From assembly GCA_003612285.1 (NCBI GenBank), contig RAYE01000047.1, positions 1 through 47,690 of the forward strand: DNA of 47,690 nucleotides, given 5' to 3'. The stretch's first letter is position 1, and each line of letters opens with the position of its first letter. A program made the translations under genes and the position numbers. The stretch comes from a bacterium D16-51. Its GTDB lineage: Bacteria > Bacillota > Clostridia > Lachnospirales > Lachnospiraceae. Positions 1-7,870 of this stretch are shown here, piece after piece. A model generated the notes under the pieces. The model had not been told where the DNA came from. It saw only the letters and a program-made list of their open reading frames with translations, and did no database searches.

Positions 1-78
1 CCATCAATTGATATATACATTGTACCATAGAGCAAAAATATAGTCCAGTTATTTAAAAATCATTATACTAGTTTCTCT

Positions 79-176
79 AAAGGAACCTTCGGTTCCTTGG
101 CAAGTTTCGCCCCAGAGGGGCGGGGTATTTGACCCTCGCGGGCGCGCTCGGATGATGCAAGCTTGCTTGCACATCC
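79..176. repeat. Run of three intergenic hairpins at the left margin
   Basis: Three stem-loops follow one another: AAGGAACC/GGTTCCTT (80-98), GCCCC/GGGGC (109-121) and a longer stem with a bulged A (150-161 with 166-176). The stretch between them is much more GC-rich than the AT-rich DNA around it. None is followed by a T-run on either strand, so they are not obvious intrinsic terminators. The rest of 1-325 shows no coding potential. The cluster resembles a dispersed intergenic repeat, but only one copy lies in the window, so this stays an inference. Confidence 0.4.
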
Positions 177-325
177 TCACTTTGCCTTCGCAGGAATAAA
201 ACAGAGCCAATAAACTGTGATTTTATTTCAGTAATATTATTTGGGGATAGTGTCAAGAAAAAGTCTTATTAAAAAAAGGTAAAGATATGGCGGTATGTCC
301 ATTCTGTTTTACATACAAAAGAATC

Positions 326-1240
326 TCAACAATTCACTTTATATTTTGACAGTTTAAACAAGAGTATGGCGGCACCTATGAAAAGCATACTCATACCAAT
401 AATTCCTGTTGGCATTGGGCCAAGTAAAGTGCTTTGTGTGGATAAGGACACCCAATCACCTGCTTCTCCGATTATATCAGCAGCACCGTGAATGACTGCT
501 GCGTACATACAATTGTCGTATTTCAATGTAACATAGGACGACCAAGTACCCAATACTATGCAGGCAAGCACCATCATAGCAATACCAGAGAACGGAGCAC
601 CAGCATAACCACTGCCGTAGTTCATACCGAAATAAATCAGCGGGGCGTGTGCCAATCCCCATAATGCACCGTTTAGTATGACGGCATATCTAACAGGAAG
701 TTTTTTGCATAACAGTGGAAGCAGATAGCCATGCCAGCCGATGTCTTCGCCCAACGCAATAAACCAGACAGGAAAACATACCGCCGATATAATGTATAAA
801 ATGATACCCATCATCAACATAGAAAAGATTGTGAACTCAATTTCTGAGGGCGCGCCAAAAGCCCCATAGGTCTGGGAAATGTGTTTGCCACTGAAATCTA
901 AATCATTTGGAAAAATGAAAAAGAAAGCAATGATACCGCATAAAATGGCGGCTGTTGGAACGAATGCTGAGAAAAACAGGGCTTTTTTGTTTTTCCATAA
1001 CTTAACGCTGAATTTTAATGGTAATTTGTCTTTTGTAATTTTTCTTGTAAGAAATACTGCTAAAACAGGCGTTCCCATAAATACAGCGGGGAAACTTAAA
1101 AAAGCGTAAACATCTTTTCCCACAGGCTCAGGCAAAAGGACAGCAATTACCCACAGGCAATAATAAATGCCAAAAACGATAGATAAATATGTAAAAATTC
1201 TTTTGGTTTCGAGGTTGGAAATAGTTTTATTTGCTTTCAT
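326..1240 (-). CDS. CPBP family intramembrane glutamic endopeptidase (CAAX/Abi type)
   Basis: 304-residue polytopic membrane protein with about seven or eight hydrophobic segments. The family signature is present as GEDIGWHGYLLP near residues 164-175; the usual form is EExxxR with GWRG, so ED replaces EE and His replaces Arg. The second motif, WGLAHAP, lies near residues 195-201 and a third His occurs in VIHGAADI. Family members are membrane proteases linked to prenyl-protein processing or peptide and bacteriocin self-immunity; the substrate here is unknown. I chose the ATG at 1240 because the upstream TTG (1252) lies in the foot of a long hairpin; the Shine-Dalgarno is weak for both. A broken TetR-like gene lies just upstream in the same orientation, so this gene may have lost its repressor. 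The departures from the EExxxR motif may weaken catalysis. Confidence 0.8.
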   Translation of the reverse strand: MKANKTISNLETKRIFTYLSIVFGIYYCLWVIAVLLPEPVGKDVYAFLSFPAVFMGTPVLAVFLTRKITKDKLPLKFSVKLWKNKKALFFSAFVPTAAILCGIIAFFFIFPNDLDFSGKHISQTYGAFGAPSEIEFTIFSMLMMGIILYIISAVCFPVWFIALGEDIGWHGYLLPLLCKKLPVRYAVILNGALWGLAHAPLIYFGMNYGSGYAGAPFSGIAMMVLACIVLGTWSSYVTLKYDNCMYAAVIHGAADIIGEAGDWVSLSTQSTLLGPMPTGIIGMSMLFIGAAILLFKLSKYKVNC

Positions 1241-1252
1241 AATTTGCACCAA

Positions 1253-1319
1253 GCCTCAAGCGAAAATGCCTGCATTTTCATTTGAGGCGCAAACACAAAG
1301 GGTGAAAGATGTGTGTTTG
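1253..1319. repeat. Long intergenic hairpin plus a second stem before the CPBP gene
   Basis: A 17-bp near-perfect stem (1253-1269 with 1272-1288, one A-C mismatch and one wobble pair, 2-nt loop) is followed by an 8-bp stem CAAACACA/TGTGTTTG (1290-1297 with 1312-1319). Both lie between the TetR-like remnant and the CPBP start. In the CPBP mRNA the long stem would end about 12 nt before the ATG and could hide the ribosome site. It could also be the scar of a small repeat. Confidence 0.55.
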
Positions 1320-1323
1320 CATT

Positions 1324-1517
1324 TTACCCTTTCTTCTTTTTTCGTTCACCCTTTTCCTCCAAATTCGTTTTTGTACCTGCCTGAAACTCACATTCTCTGC
1401 TCATGTAAAGATATTTAAAGATTTGGCTCGGCAAATAGCAGAATACCCATTTCGGATAAGCATTTCCAATGCCGCTTGTAAAATCCTCTCTTTTGAAATC
1501 TGAGTTTTTCCTGACAT
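1324..1517 (-). pseudogene. Broken TetR-family transcriptional regulator
   Basis: From the ATG at 1517 the - strand reads a typical TetR start (ISKERILQAALEML, then IRNGYSAI), matching helix 1 of the TetR DNA-binding domain. The frame then hits TGA at 1401-1403 after 38 codons. A second frame, ending TAA at 1324-1326, carries IFKYLYMSRECEF, which looks like part of a TetR C-terminal domain. Most of the protein of about 190 residues is missing between them, so I read this as an internal deletion plus frame change. It lies directly upstream of the CPBP gene in the same direction, the place expected for its repressor. Confidence 0.6.
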
Positions 1518-1623
1518 TTTAACAGCTCTAAATTCCATAAATCTATTTATATAACTTTATTTATATTATAATTAAATCTGCATTTTGTCAATCCTTCTAT
1601 ATGAAAATTTACATCCAATTGAC

Positions 1624-1654
1624 GGTTTAAAGGTAATTTTCAAACACGTTCTAG
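1624..1654. repeat. Degenerate copy of the CTAG-ended palindrome repeat
   Basis: The right part (ggtaattttcaaacacg, then ttctag) matches the perfect palindrome at 38386-38424 apart from one base near the end, while the left arm has decayed to a few bases. It probably once served as a terminator; see the intact and variant copies at 38386 and 45211. Confidence 0.6.
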
Positions 1655-1789
1655 CAGGTGAAGGAGACTTATCTATTTTGCCAGCTGCATACTGTCAATA
1701 GCACTTTTTTGCACGTTGAAAACATAGCTGTCAGGGGGCTTTGGGATAATTTAGTCCTAAAAATGCAGAAAGTCAAAGACAGGAAGATA

Positions 1790-1818
1790 TTGACAAAAAT
1801 ATGAAAAAGTATTATATT
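1790..1818 (+). promoter_or_regulatory. Sigma-A-type promoter for the triple-CBM gene
   Basis: TTGACA (1790-1795), 17-bp spacer, TATATT (1813-1818). It is the best promoter match upstream of the gene at 2114 and implies a 5' leader of roughly 290 nt. Confidence 0.65.
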
Positions 1819-2057
1819 AAATTTAAGTTGAAAATTAATATAATTAAGTTGTTACTTTAATTAAAAGAAAATTCTGGTGGGTTTCCTGGATTAACTTAAT
1901 GAAGAAGTTTTAGAAGTGAAATTAGCGCTGTATTTGGGATGTTTTGCTGAGATTATATATACTGCTTTGAGGTTAAATTGCAGCAAGAAATTAAGAGTTA
2001 TTAAGCGCTGTTTATTGAGGAAATACAATAATAAAAAAGCGCATAATTAAAAATTAA

Positions 2058-2113
2058 GGAAGGAGATACTGTCAGGCGGGAAACCGCCCTTATTTCAGGC
2101 AGTAAAAGAAAGT
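2058..2113 (+). promoter_or_regulatory. Structured translation start: SD separated from ATG by a hairpin
   Basis: A strong Shine-Dalgarno-like AAGGAGAT (2061-2068) lies far from the ATG at 2114. Between them GGCGG-GAAA-CCGCC forms a GNRA-capped stem, and flanking ACTGTC/GGCAGT can pair around it. The fold could bring the distant site close to the start codon, or could block it. A weak AAAGAAAG just before the ATG is the only nearby alternative. Confidence 0.45.
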
Positions 2114-5100
2114 ATGAGGGTTAATAAATGGAATCGGCATACTTGCAGCAGGATAATGGCAAAGATACTGGCTTTCTCTATGTGTGTAAGCACATTCCAG
2201 CCAGGAGGGGCAGATGGGTCCGCTGTGCAAGCGGCAGGCAATGTGATTTGTGAGTGGGACTTTGAGGACAACACTGTGCAGGGATGGGCAGTGTCAAATT
2301 GGTCAAGTACTTCTATGAATGATATGCAGGTGGCAGCTTCTTCAGGAAAGCTTGAATTGACACTGAATTATGCTAACAAGGATGACGGCGGCGATAATAG
2401 CTGGGTAAAAGCAGGAATTGAGCAGCTTGGGTTTGATGGTAAGAATTTTGAAGGGGCAGAAGAAGTTTCTTTTGATTTCTATTATGAGAAGGATGCGAAG
2501 TCGCAGGGAGATTTGACGCTCCAAGTTGCTGCGCAAGACAATGCGGAATGGGAAGAAATCATCCCAGATGATAAAAAAATTGTGGACATTACAGGAAATG
2601 GAAACCTGCCCTCAGAAGAAGCGGATGGCGGGCTTGTAAAAACAACGGTAAGCGTTGCGTTGGATAAGACAAAGCTGACAGGGCAAGTCGGGATTGGGAA
2701 ACTGGTATTAGTCGTTGTAGGAAAAAGCACGGATTATAACGGAACGGTTTATTTTGACAATATCAGGGTTACAAAAGCGGATGCTTCTGATACGCCGGGC
2801 GGAAGTACAGGAGATAAAGGGAATATAATACGGGAGTGGGATTTTGAAGATAATACGGTACAGGGATGGGCAGCATCTGACTGGTCAAGCACTTCTATGA
2901 ATGACATGCAGGTAACTGCTGAAACAGGAAAACTTGGGCTGGCATTAAATTATTCTGGTAAGGATGACAGCGGTGAAACCAGTTGGGTAAAGGCCGGGAT
3001 AGAACAGACTGATTTTTCGGGCGTTAATTTTGAAGGGGCAGACGGAATATCATTTGATTTTTATTATGAGAAGGATAAGAAAACCCAGGGAGACTTGGCA
3101 ATTCAGGCTGCTGCGCAGGATAATGCAGAATGGAAAGAAGTGATTCCTGATGAAAAAAGAATTATAGATATAACAGGGAATGGGGATTTGCCTTTTGAAG
3201 AGGCAGATGGGGGATTTTTAAAGACAACAATAACGGTTCCATTAGATAAGACTAAAATGACGGAACAGGTCGGAATTGGGAAGCTGGTATTGATTGTTGT
3301 GGGAAAGAATACAGACTATAATGGTAAGGTTTATTTTGACAATATCAGGGTTACAAAGGCGCCTGTGCCAGATGGAAGCACGGAAACCAAAGATGAAGTG
3401 ATAAAAGAGTGGGATTTTGAGAATGGCCTGCAGGACTGGAAAGTTTCATCGGATTGGGGAACGGAATCTATTACAAATGGCTTAGAAGCAATTCATGAAG
3501 CAGGGAAGCTTGGGCTGGCTTTGGATTTTTCTGGCAAGACAGAGGCGGATGGAAGCGACAGTTGGATAAAAGCTGGAATTGTACAGGAAACATTATCTGG
3601 CATTAATTTTGAAGGTGCGGAAAAGATTTCTTTTGATTTTTATTATGAGAAGGATAAGAAGACGAAAGGGGATTTAGCAATACAGGCATCTGCACAGGAC
3701 AGCGCAGAATGGGGAGAGATTATACCAGAAGACAGCCGGATTTTGGATATTACAGGAAATGCAAACCTTCCTGTAGAAGAAGTGGATGGAGGGCTTGTAA
3801 AAGTTACTGGAAGCATTATGCTTGATCAGGCAAAAATGAGCAGTCTGGTTGGAATTGGTAAACTGGTACTGGTTGTTGTAGGAAAGAGCACGGATTATAA
3901 TGGGAAAGTTTATTTTGATAATATTAAAATCTCCAAAACAGTTAGTGCTGTTACGCCGACAACAGCACCTGTAACTACAAGGCGGCCATATTATCCAGTG
4001 ATTGTGCCAACAGAAACGCCGGCTGCAGTACCGACAGAAACGCCATCATCAACAGAAACACCAGCTGCAGCATCAACAGCAACTCCAAAACCAACAGAAA
4101 CGCCAGTGCCAGCAGAAACGTCAAGACCAACGGTGTCGCCAGAGCAAACGGTAACGCCGGTGCCGGTGGAAACTGGAAAGCCAGGAACAACGACAGAGGT
4201 TACAGTGGATGATGTTACAGGGGCTGTAAAAGAAGTTGTGACAACGGTGGCAGAATCAGTAGTGACGGTTGTGGAAAATGTAACATGGAAAGATGGTACG
4301 AAAAGCAGAAAAGAGGCTGTGACAGAAACGGTGGATGGCGTCATATCTGTGACGGAAACTTTCAGCAGCAGTAAAACAGGCTCGGTGCTTGTAAAAAAAG
4401 TAAAGCGCAGCGCAGACGGCACGGTACTTGGTGCAGAAGCTGTAGTGTATACAGGAGTTTCTGAATTGGGGAGCGGCAATTATGATAAAAACCTTATAAC
4501 AGAAGATTTCTTGCTAGAAGCAAAAAATGCAGGGATAAAAGAGGTTTCCATTTGTATTGAAAAACCTACGGTAGATGCTTTGAAAGATGGCAAAATGGCT
4601 ATCGGGGTTGAAGTACCAGGTGTGGACGGCATATCAGTGGGGAATATAATGATTTCTAAGGATGGTATTATGAGTGCCGCAGAAAGTAAACAGAAATTGG
4701 TTGTCAAGATTGCCAGTACTGACGCAAAAGCCTTCTATACAGTTGCGATACCACAAAGCGAACTGAAAAAGATAAAAGGCAGCTTTGATATAACAGTACA
4801 AACTGGTGATGTTTCTAGTATGGGGAAAAAGGAACAGAAGAATGTTAATGGAATTTTGTCAGCAAATAAAATAGGGAAAAAAGATGCCGCTGTAGTTGCT
4901 ATAGCAGCAAATGATCCAAAGGGCAGCCTGACAGTTACAGCGCCGGCATCTGCTTTGGCAAAAGCTGGCAGCAACGCATATGTCTACTGCTATAACCGAA
5001 AAACGGGGAAGCTTGAGGAGATTGCAAATAGCAAATGTAAAGTGCAGGAAGACAAGACAGTGTCGTTTGAAGGAAGCAGCGGCAAAGATTATATCGTTGT

Positions 5101-5431
5101 AAATAAGGAATTAAAAGGGAAAAGTGTCGTAACGCTTCTTGGCAAAACCAAGGTTTCTGTTGGTAAATCTTCTGTAAAGAAGGGGAAAAAGACAAAGATA
5201 AAAATTCAGCTTCCTTCTGAACTGGTAATGAAAACAAGTCTTAAAAAGGATGTGCCATACGCAAAACAGGCTGTTGTTGTTACATATAAGTCATCTAATA
5301 AAAAGGCTGCAAAGGTATCTAAAAATGGAACTATCACAGCCTTGGGTAAAGGGAAAGCTACAATTACTGTAAAGATAAAACTTGCAGGCGGTAAGGTAAA
5401 GACAGTTAAGAAAAAAATAAAGATAAAATAA
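2114..5431 (+). CDS. Large secreted protein with three tandem carbohydrate-binding-like repeats and a Big_2-like C-terminus
   Basis: 1105 residues. A basic N-terminus and hydrophobic stretch to about residue 40 (AVQAAG) form a probable signal peptide. Three repeats of about 180 residues follow (about 43-221, 236-415, 428-609), each opening with EWDFE(D/N) and ending with VYFDNI(R/K), the pattern of beta-sandwich modules in the CBM4/11/22/23/27 superfamily; repeats 1 and 2 are very similar. A Thr/Pro/Glu-rich linker (about 610-700), a region of unknown fold and a Lys-rich Big_2-like domain (about 1015-1105, SSNKKAAKVSKNGTITALGKGKATI) complete it. No glycoside hydrolase motifs and no LPxTG are seen, so it should bind polysaccharide and perhaps cell wall, not cut it. 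The family number cannot be fixed by eye. It is monocistronic behind its own promoter and long leader. Confidence 0.75.
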   Translation: MRVNKWNRHTCSRIMAKILAFSMCVSTFQPGGADGSAVQAAGNVICEWDFEDNTVQGWAVSNWSSTSMNDMQVAASSGKLELTLNYANKDDGGDNSWVKAGIEQLGFDGKNFEGAEEVSFDFYYEKDAKSQGDLTLQVAAQDNAEWEEIIPDDKKIVDITGNGNLPSEEADGGLVKTTVSVALDKTKLTGQVGIGKLVLVVVGKSTDYNGTVYFDNIRVTKADASDTPGGSTGDKGNIIREWDFEDNTVQGWAASDWSSTSMNDMQVTAETGKLGLALNYSGKDDSGETSWVKAGIEQTDFSGVNFEGADGISFDFYYEKDKKTQGDLAIQAAAQDNAEWKEVIPDEKRIIDITGNGDLPFEEADGGFLKTTITVPLDKTKMTEQVGIGKLVLIVVGKNTDYNGKVYFDNIRVTKAPVPDGSTETKDEVIKEWDFENGLQDWKVSSDWGTESITNGLEAIHEAGKLGLALDFSGKTEADGSDSWIKAGIVQETLSGINFEGAEKISFDFYYEKDKKTKGDLAIQASAQDSAEWGEIIPEDSRILDITGNANLPVEEVDGGLVKVTGSIMLDQAKMSSLVGIGKLVLVVVGKSTDYNGKVYFDNIKISKTVSAVTPTTAPVTTRRPYYPVIVPTETPAAVPTETPSSTETPAAASTATPKPTETPVPAETSRPTVSPEQTVTPVPVETGKPGTTTEVTVDDVTGAVKEVVTTVAESVVTVVENVTWKDGTKSRKEAVTETVDGVISVTETFSSSKTGSVLVKKVKRSADGTVLGAEAVVYTGVSELGSGNYDKNLITEDFLLEAKNAGIKEVSICIEKPTVDALKDGKMAIGVEVPGVDGISVGNIMISKDGIMSAAESKQKLVVKIASTDAKAFYTVAIPQSELKKIKGSFDITVQTGDVSSMGKKEQKNVNGILSANKIGKKDAAVVAIAANDPKGSLTVTAPASALAKAGSNAYVYCYNRKTGKLEEIANSKCKVQEDKTVSFEGSSGKDYIVVNKELKGKSVVTLLGKTKVSVGKSSVKKGKKTKIKIQLPSELVMKTSLKKDVPYAKQAVVVTYKSSNKKAAKVSKNGTITALGKGKATITVKIKLAGGKVKTVKKKIKIK

Positions 5432-5435
5432 TTAT

Positions 5436-5651
5436 GCAGTCCTTAATAGCTACAAGGCGTTTGCTGAATTAAAAGAAGAATATCTTTTTTAAGCTGTTTT
5501 AAATGTTTGCGGTGTGAATCTTACTGAGATAGACAGAATGAAAGAACAACTAAACGGAAAAGGAATGGCTGCAAATAGTGACAATGAAAAAGGAAAACAG
5601 GAAGGGTCAAAAAAGTTCTTGCATTATGCTTTCAATTATGGTAGTCTATGA
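5436..5651 (+). pseudogene. Possible decayed reading frame before rplS
   Basis: One frame is open from 5436 to a TGA at 5649-5651 apart from one internal TAA, and reads like real protein (KAFAELKEEYLF before the stop; VNLTEIDRMKEQLNGKG after it). It has no credible start with a ribosome site, and I do not recognise the family. It could be a remnant gene, or chance in AT-rich DNA. Otherwise 5432-5738 holds only an AT-rich stem (5471-5488) that may end the upstream transcript and the rplS leader. Confidence 0.25.
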
Positions 5652-5659
5652 TAGTTGTG

Positions 5660-5722
5660 AGTAGAGATATTCCTCTGTTACAGTTGCAGACAGCACATAA
5701 GTATTAAGAATGTCAAAATTTA
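5660..5722 (+). ncRNA. Possible L19 leader (r-protein autoregulatory RNA)
   Basis: The region just upstream of rplS reads ATTCCTCTGTTACAGTTG and continues with CAGACAGCACATAAG, with CTGT/ACAG pairing (5675-5678 with 5690-5693) ahead of a strong AAGGAGGT ribosome site. Known L19 leaders in Firmicutes sit at exactly this place when rplS is transcribed on its own, as here. The match is positional and from memory; no covariance model was run. Confidence 0.4.
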
Positions 5723-5738
5723 TGAAGGAGGTCACACG

Positions 5739-6086
5739 ATGAATGATATTATTAAAGCAATCGAGGATGCACAGTTAAGGACTGATGTTACAGATTTCCG
5801 TGTTGGTGATACTGTAAAGGTATATGCAAAGGTTATTGAGGGTACCAGGGAGCGTATCCAGGTTTATGAAGGAACTGTATTAAAGAGGCAGAATGGCGGC
5901 GCCCGTGAGACATTTACGGTTCGTAAGAATTCAAATGGTGTTGGCGTAGAGAAGACATGGCCGCTGCATTCCCCAATTGTTGACAGGATTGAGGTTGTCC
6001 GCAAGGGTAAGGTAAGGCGTGCGAAATTGTTCTATCTCCGTGACAGGGTAGGTAAAGCTGCTAAGGTGAAAGAACTTGTAAAATAG
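5739..6086 (+). CDS. rplS: Large ribosomal subunit protein bL19
   Basis: 115 residues, the normal length. It carries the conserved core [16 protein letters not shown], the [19 protein letters not shown] region and the C-terminal [20 protein letters not shown]19 sits at the interface between the 30S and 50S subunits. The start at 5739 follows AAGGAGGT at an ideal distance. In many Firmicutes rplS ends the rpsP-rimM-trmD operon; here it stands alone, with a possible autoregulatory leader before it and an intrinsic terminator after it. Confidence 0.97.
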   Translation: MNDIIKAIEDAQLRTDVTDFRVGDTVKVYAKVIEGTRERIQVYEGTVLKRQNGGARETFTVRKNSNGVGVEKTWPLHSPIVDRIEVVRKGKVRRAKLFYLRDRVGKAAKVKELVK

Positions 6087-6101
6087 CCAGACAGAAATCA
6101 G

Positions 6102-6133
6102 GGCGCAGTATGTTTTTTATACTGTGCCTTTTT
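6102..6133 (+). terminator. Intrinsic terminator of rplS
   Basis: GGCGCAGTAT (6102-6111) pairs with ATACTGTGCC (6119-6128) with one G-U pair, followed by TTTTT. It lies 15 bases past the rplS stop. Confidence 0.85.
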
Positions 6134-6166
6134 GATTGGACTATTTTAAAAGAATGGAGATTTTTT

Positions 6167-6850
6167 ATGGTAAATATATTACTGATTGAAGATGATGTGG
6201 GCTTGCAGAAAGGCCTGGCATTTGATTTAGAAAATGAAGGGTATCATGTCTATACGGCGGTTTCCATAAAAGAAGGGAACGATTTATTTTTCACAAAGAA
6301 AATTGATTTAGTGATTACAGATGGTAATCTGCCTGATGGAGATGGATTTGCTTTTTGTAAAAATATTAAATATGAATATAAGATACCGGTGATTATTTTA
6401 ACGGTACGGAATATGGTAAATGATGAACTGGCAGGATTTGAGGCTGGGGCGGATGATTATATTACAAAACCGTTTCAGCTATCTGTTTTATATAAAAGAA
6501 TCCATGTGGCATTGAGGAATTATGGGATTGCAAAGAGGAAAATGGTATTTGATGATGGGCATTTAATAATAGATTTTGACAAATTGAGGGCAAGTATAGA
6601 TGATATGCCAGCTGATCTGACGGCAAAAGAATTTAAGATTTTAAATATTCTTATTTCCAATGAAAATAGTGTTGTTACAAAAAGGCATATACTGGAAAAA
6701 GTTTGGGATAATGAGGGAAAATATGTTGATGAGCATGTTGTTGCCGTCAATATTAACCGGCTGCGGGGCAAGCTGGAAAATGGAAATTTTAAATATATAA
6801 AAACGATGTATGGCGTCGGGTATCTATGGAAGCCAGAGCGGCAGGAGTAA
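6167..6850 (+). CDS. OmpR/PhoB-type response regulator of a Bce-like system
   Basis: 227 residues. The receiver domain has acidic D9 and D10, phospho-acceptor D52 (LVITDGNLPDGDG), T79 and K101 (DYITKPF). The C-terminal winged helix (about 130-225) has the usual LTAKEFKILNIL and GVGYLWKP elements. It should be phosphorylated by the kinase encoded 3 bases downstream and activate transcription, probably of the ABC genes at 7934. The ATG at 6167 was chosen over an earlier in-frame ATG at 6110, because 6110 lies inside the rplS terminator and AATGGAG precedes 6167. It is clearly paralogous to the regulator at 36128 (shared NLPDG(D/E)GF, DYITKPF, WDNEG(K/Q)(Y/F)VD). Confidence 0.93.
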   Translation: MVNILLIEDDVGLQKGLAFDLENEGYHVYTAVSIKEGNDLFFTKKIDLVITDGNLPDGDGFAFCKNIKYEYKIPVIILTVRNMVNDELAGFEAGADDYITKPFQLSVLYKRIHVALRNYGIAKRKMVFDDGHLIIDFDKLRASIDDMPADLTAKEFKILNILISNENSVVTKRHILEKVWDNEGKYVDEHVVAVNINRLRGKLENGNFKYIKTMYGVGYLWKPERQE

Positions 6851-6853
6851 TGT

Positions 6854-7771
6854 ATGGAAATATATTTTTTTTATTTAGGGTTCGTTTTGTTTTTGCTAAG
6901 TATTTGCATGGCATTTCTTTTAAGGAAGTATTTTGTCCGTTATACAACCAGCCTTATTTCCTGCATAGATGATATACTTACGGAAAAAGAGGAAATTGTA
7001 TTTGATGTAGAAAAGGAATTGCTGACTTCCAAAATACAGGTTAAATTCCGGCAGTTATATGATGTTTTAACTAAGCAAAAGGAAAAGAGTGTACACGATA
7101 AGGAGCAGTTAGAAGAAATAATTTCTGATATTTCACATCAGGTAAAGACGCCGATGTCAAATATTAAAATGTATGCAGATATACTTCAAAACAGAGAGCT
7201 GACAAAGGATAAACAAAATGAATTTTTAGGGCTGGTACGGCTTCAGGTTGATAAATTGGATTCACTGATAGACAGCATGGTTGAGATGTCACAAATGGAA
7301 GCTGGTATGATATCTGTCCTTCCTAAGCGGCAGCCGCTGGCATTGCTGATTGAAGAGGCGGTTTGCAGTATTGCTGTAAAAGCGGAAAAGAAAAATATGG
7401 ACATTAGCATTTGCTGTGAGGAAGGACTTATGGCCTATTATGATTTAAAATGGACGGCCCAGGCATTAGCAAATATTTTGGATAATGCCATTAAGTATAC
7501 AGATGAAAAGGGAAAAATCAAAATTTCAGTGTTGGAATTGGGATTTTTTATAAAAGTACAGGTTGCAGATAATGGGAAGGGGATTGCAGAAGAAAATTTT
7601 ACACAGATTTTTAAGCGTTTTTACCGTGAACCAGAAGTCCAGCAAGTGGAAGGCGTAGGAATCGGCTTGTTTTTAGCGCAGGAGATTTTGAAAAAGCAAA
7701 AAGGGTATATTGATGTCAAATCGTCGCCAGGGCGTGGGGCAGCATTTTCCTTATATTTGCCATCTGACTAA
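6854..7771 (+). CDS. Membrane histidine kinase of a Bce-like two-component system
   Basis: 305 residues. A single N-terminal hydrophobic segment (about 4-24) is followed directly by the cytoplasmic part, so there is practically no extracytoplasmic sensor. HisKA carries the phospho-His H95 (SDISHQVKTP). The ATPase domain shows the N box ILDNAIKYTDEKG, the G1 box VADNGKGIAEEN, then FYREPE and GVGIGLFLAQEIL. Kinases of this small type in Firmicutes usually take their signal from a partner ABC transporter; the transporter genes lie just downstream. The usual BceS has two membrane helices and only one is evident here. The gene begins 3 bases after the regulator stop, so the two are co-transcribed. 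Confidence 0.92.
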   Translation: MEIYFFYLGFVLFLLSICMAFLLRKYFVRYTTSLISCIDDILTEKEEIVFDVEKELLTSKIQVKFRQLYDVLTKQKEKSVHDKEQLEEIISDISHQVKTPMSNIKMYADILQNRELTKDKQNEFLGLVRLQVDKLDSLIDSMVEMSQMEAGMISVLPKRQPLALLIEEAVCSIAVKAEKKNMDISICCEEGLMAYYDLKWTAQALANILDNAIKYTDEKGKIKISVLELGFFIKVQVADNGKGIAEENFTQIFKRFYREPEVQQVEGVGIGLFLAQEILKKQKGYIDVKSSPGRGAAFSLYLPSD

Positions 7772-7809
7772 TAGAGATTATGCTGCGATTGGCTGCGAAT
7801 AGCAGCGAG

Positions 7810-7866
7810 ATTATCTCATATCTGTGACATTTATGAGAACAGTTTGAGATAATTTTTTGCTATACT
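7810..7866 (+). promoter_or_regulatory. Regulated promoter of the Bce-type ABC genes with nested inverted repeats
   Basis: Two overlapping inverted repeats precede the -10 element TATACT (7861-7866). One is ATTATCTCA (7810-7818) with TGAGATAAT (7845-7853); the other is TCTCATA (7814-7820) with TATGAGA (7832-7838). No good -35 lies 17 bp from the -10, as expected for an activator-dependent promoter. A probable regulator is the OmpR-type protein encoded at 6167. The binding itself is inferred. Confidence 0.55.
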
Positions 7867-7870
7867 GTTT

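Larger units (their letters stand above)
1518..2113. other. Gene-free stretch: degenerate palindrome copy, promoter, long leader
   Basis: No gene is supported over about 600 bases. It holds a degenerate copy of the CTAG palindrome family (1624-1654), a short - strand open stretch (1673-1750) that might be the tail of a lost gene, a strong promoter (1790-1818) and a leader of about 290 nt for the carbohydrate-binding protein gene. The leader contains TTAAGTT...AACTTAA pairing potential and two AGCGCTGT-type repeats, but matches no riboswitch class I recognise. Confidence 0.5.

Noticed and set aside
1673-1750. Short - strand open stretch ending TAG (reads VFNVQKSAIDSMQLAK)
   Set aside because: Protein-like, but too short and without a start; kept only as a possible lost gene tail beside the decayed palindrome.
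2240-3940. Three repeats that could suggest a repeat array or CRISPR
   Set aside because: The units are about 580 bp, in frame, and encode protein modules; there is no short direct repeat with spacers anywhere in the window.
3991-4479. 162-codon antisense frame rich in Val/Thr/Ser/Gly
   Set aside because: It is the complement of the Thr/Pro/Glu linker of the CBM protein; the repetitive composition comes from the linker codons.
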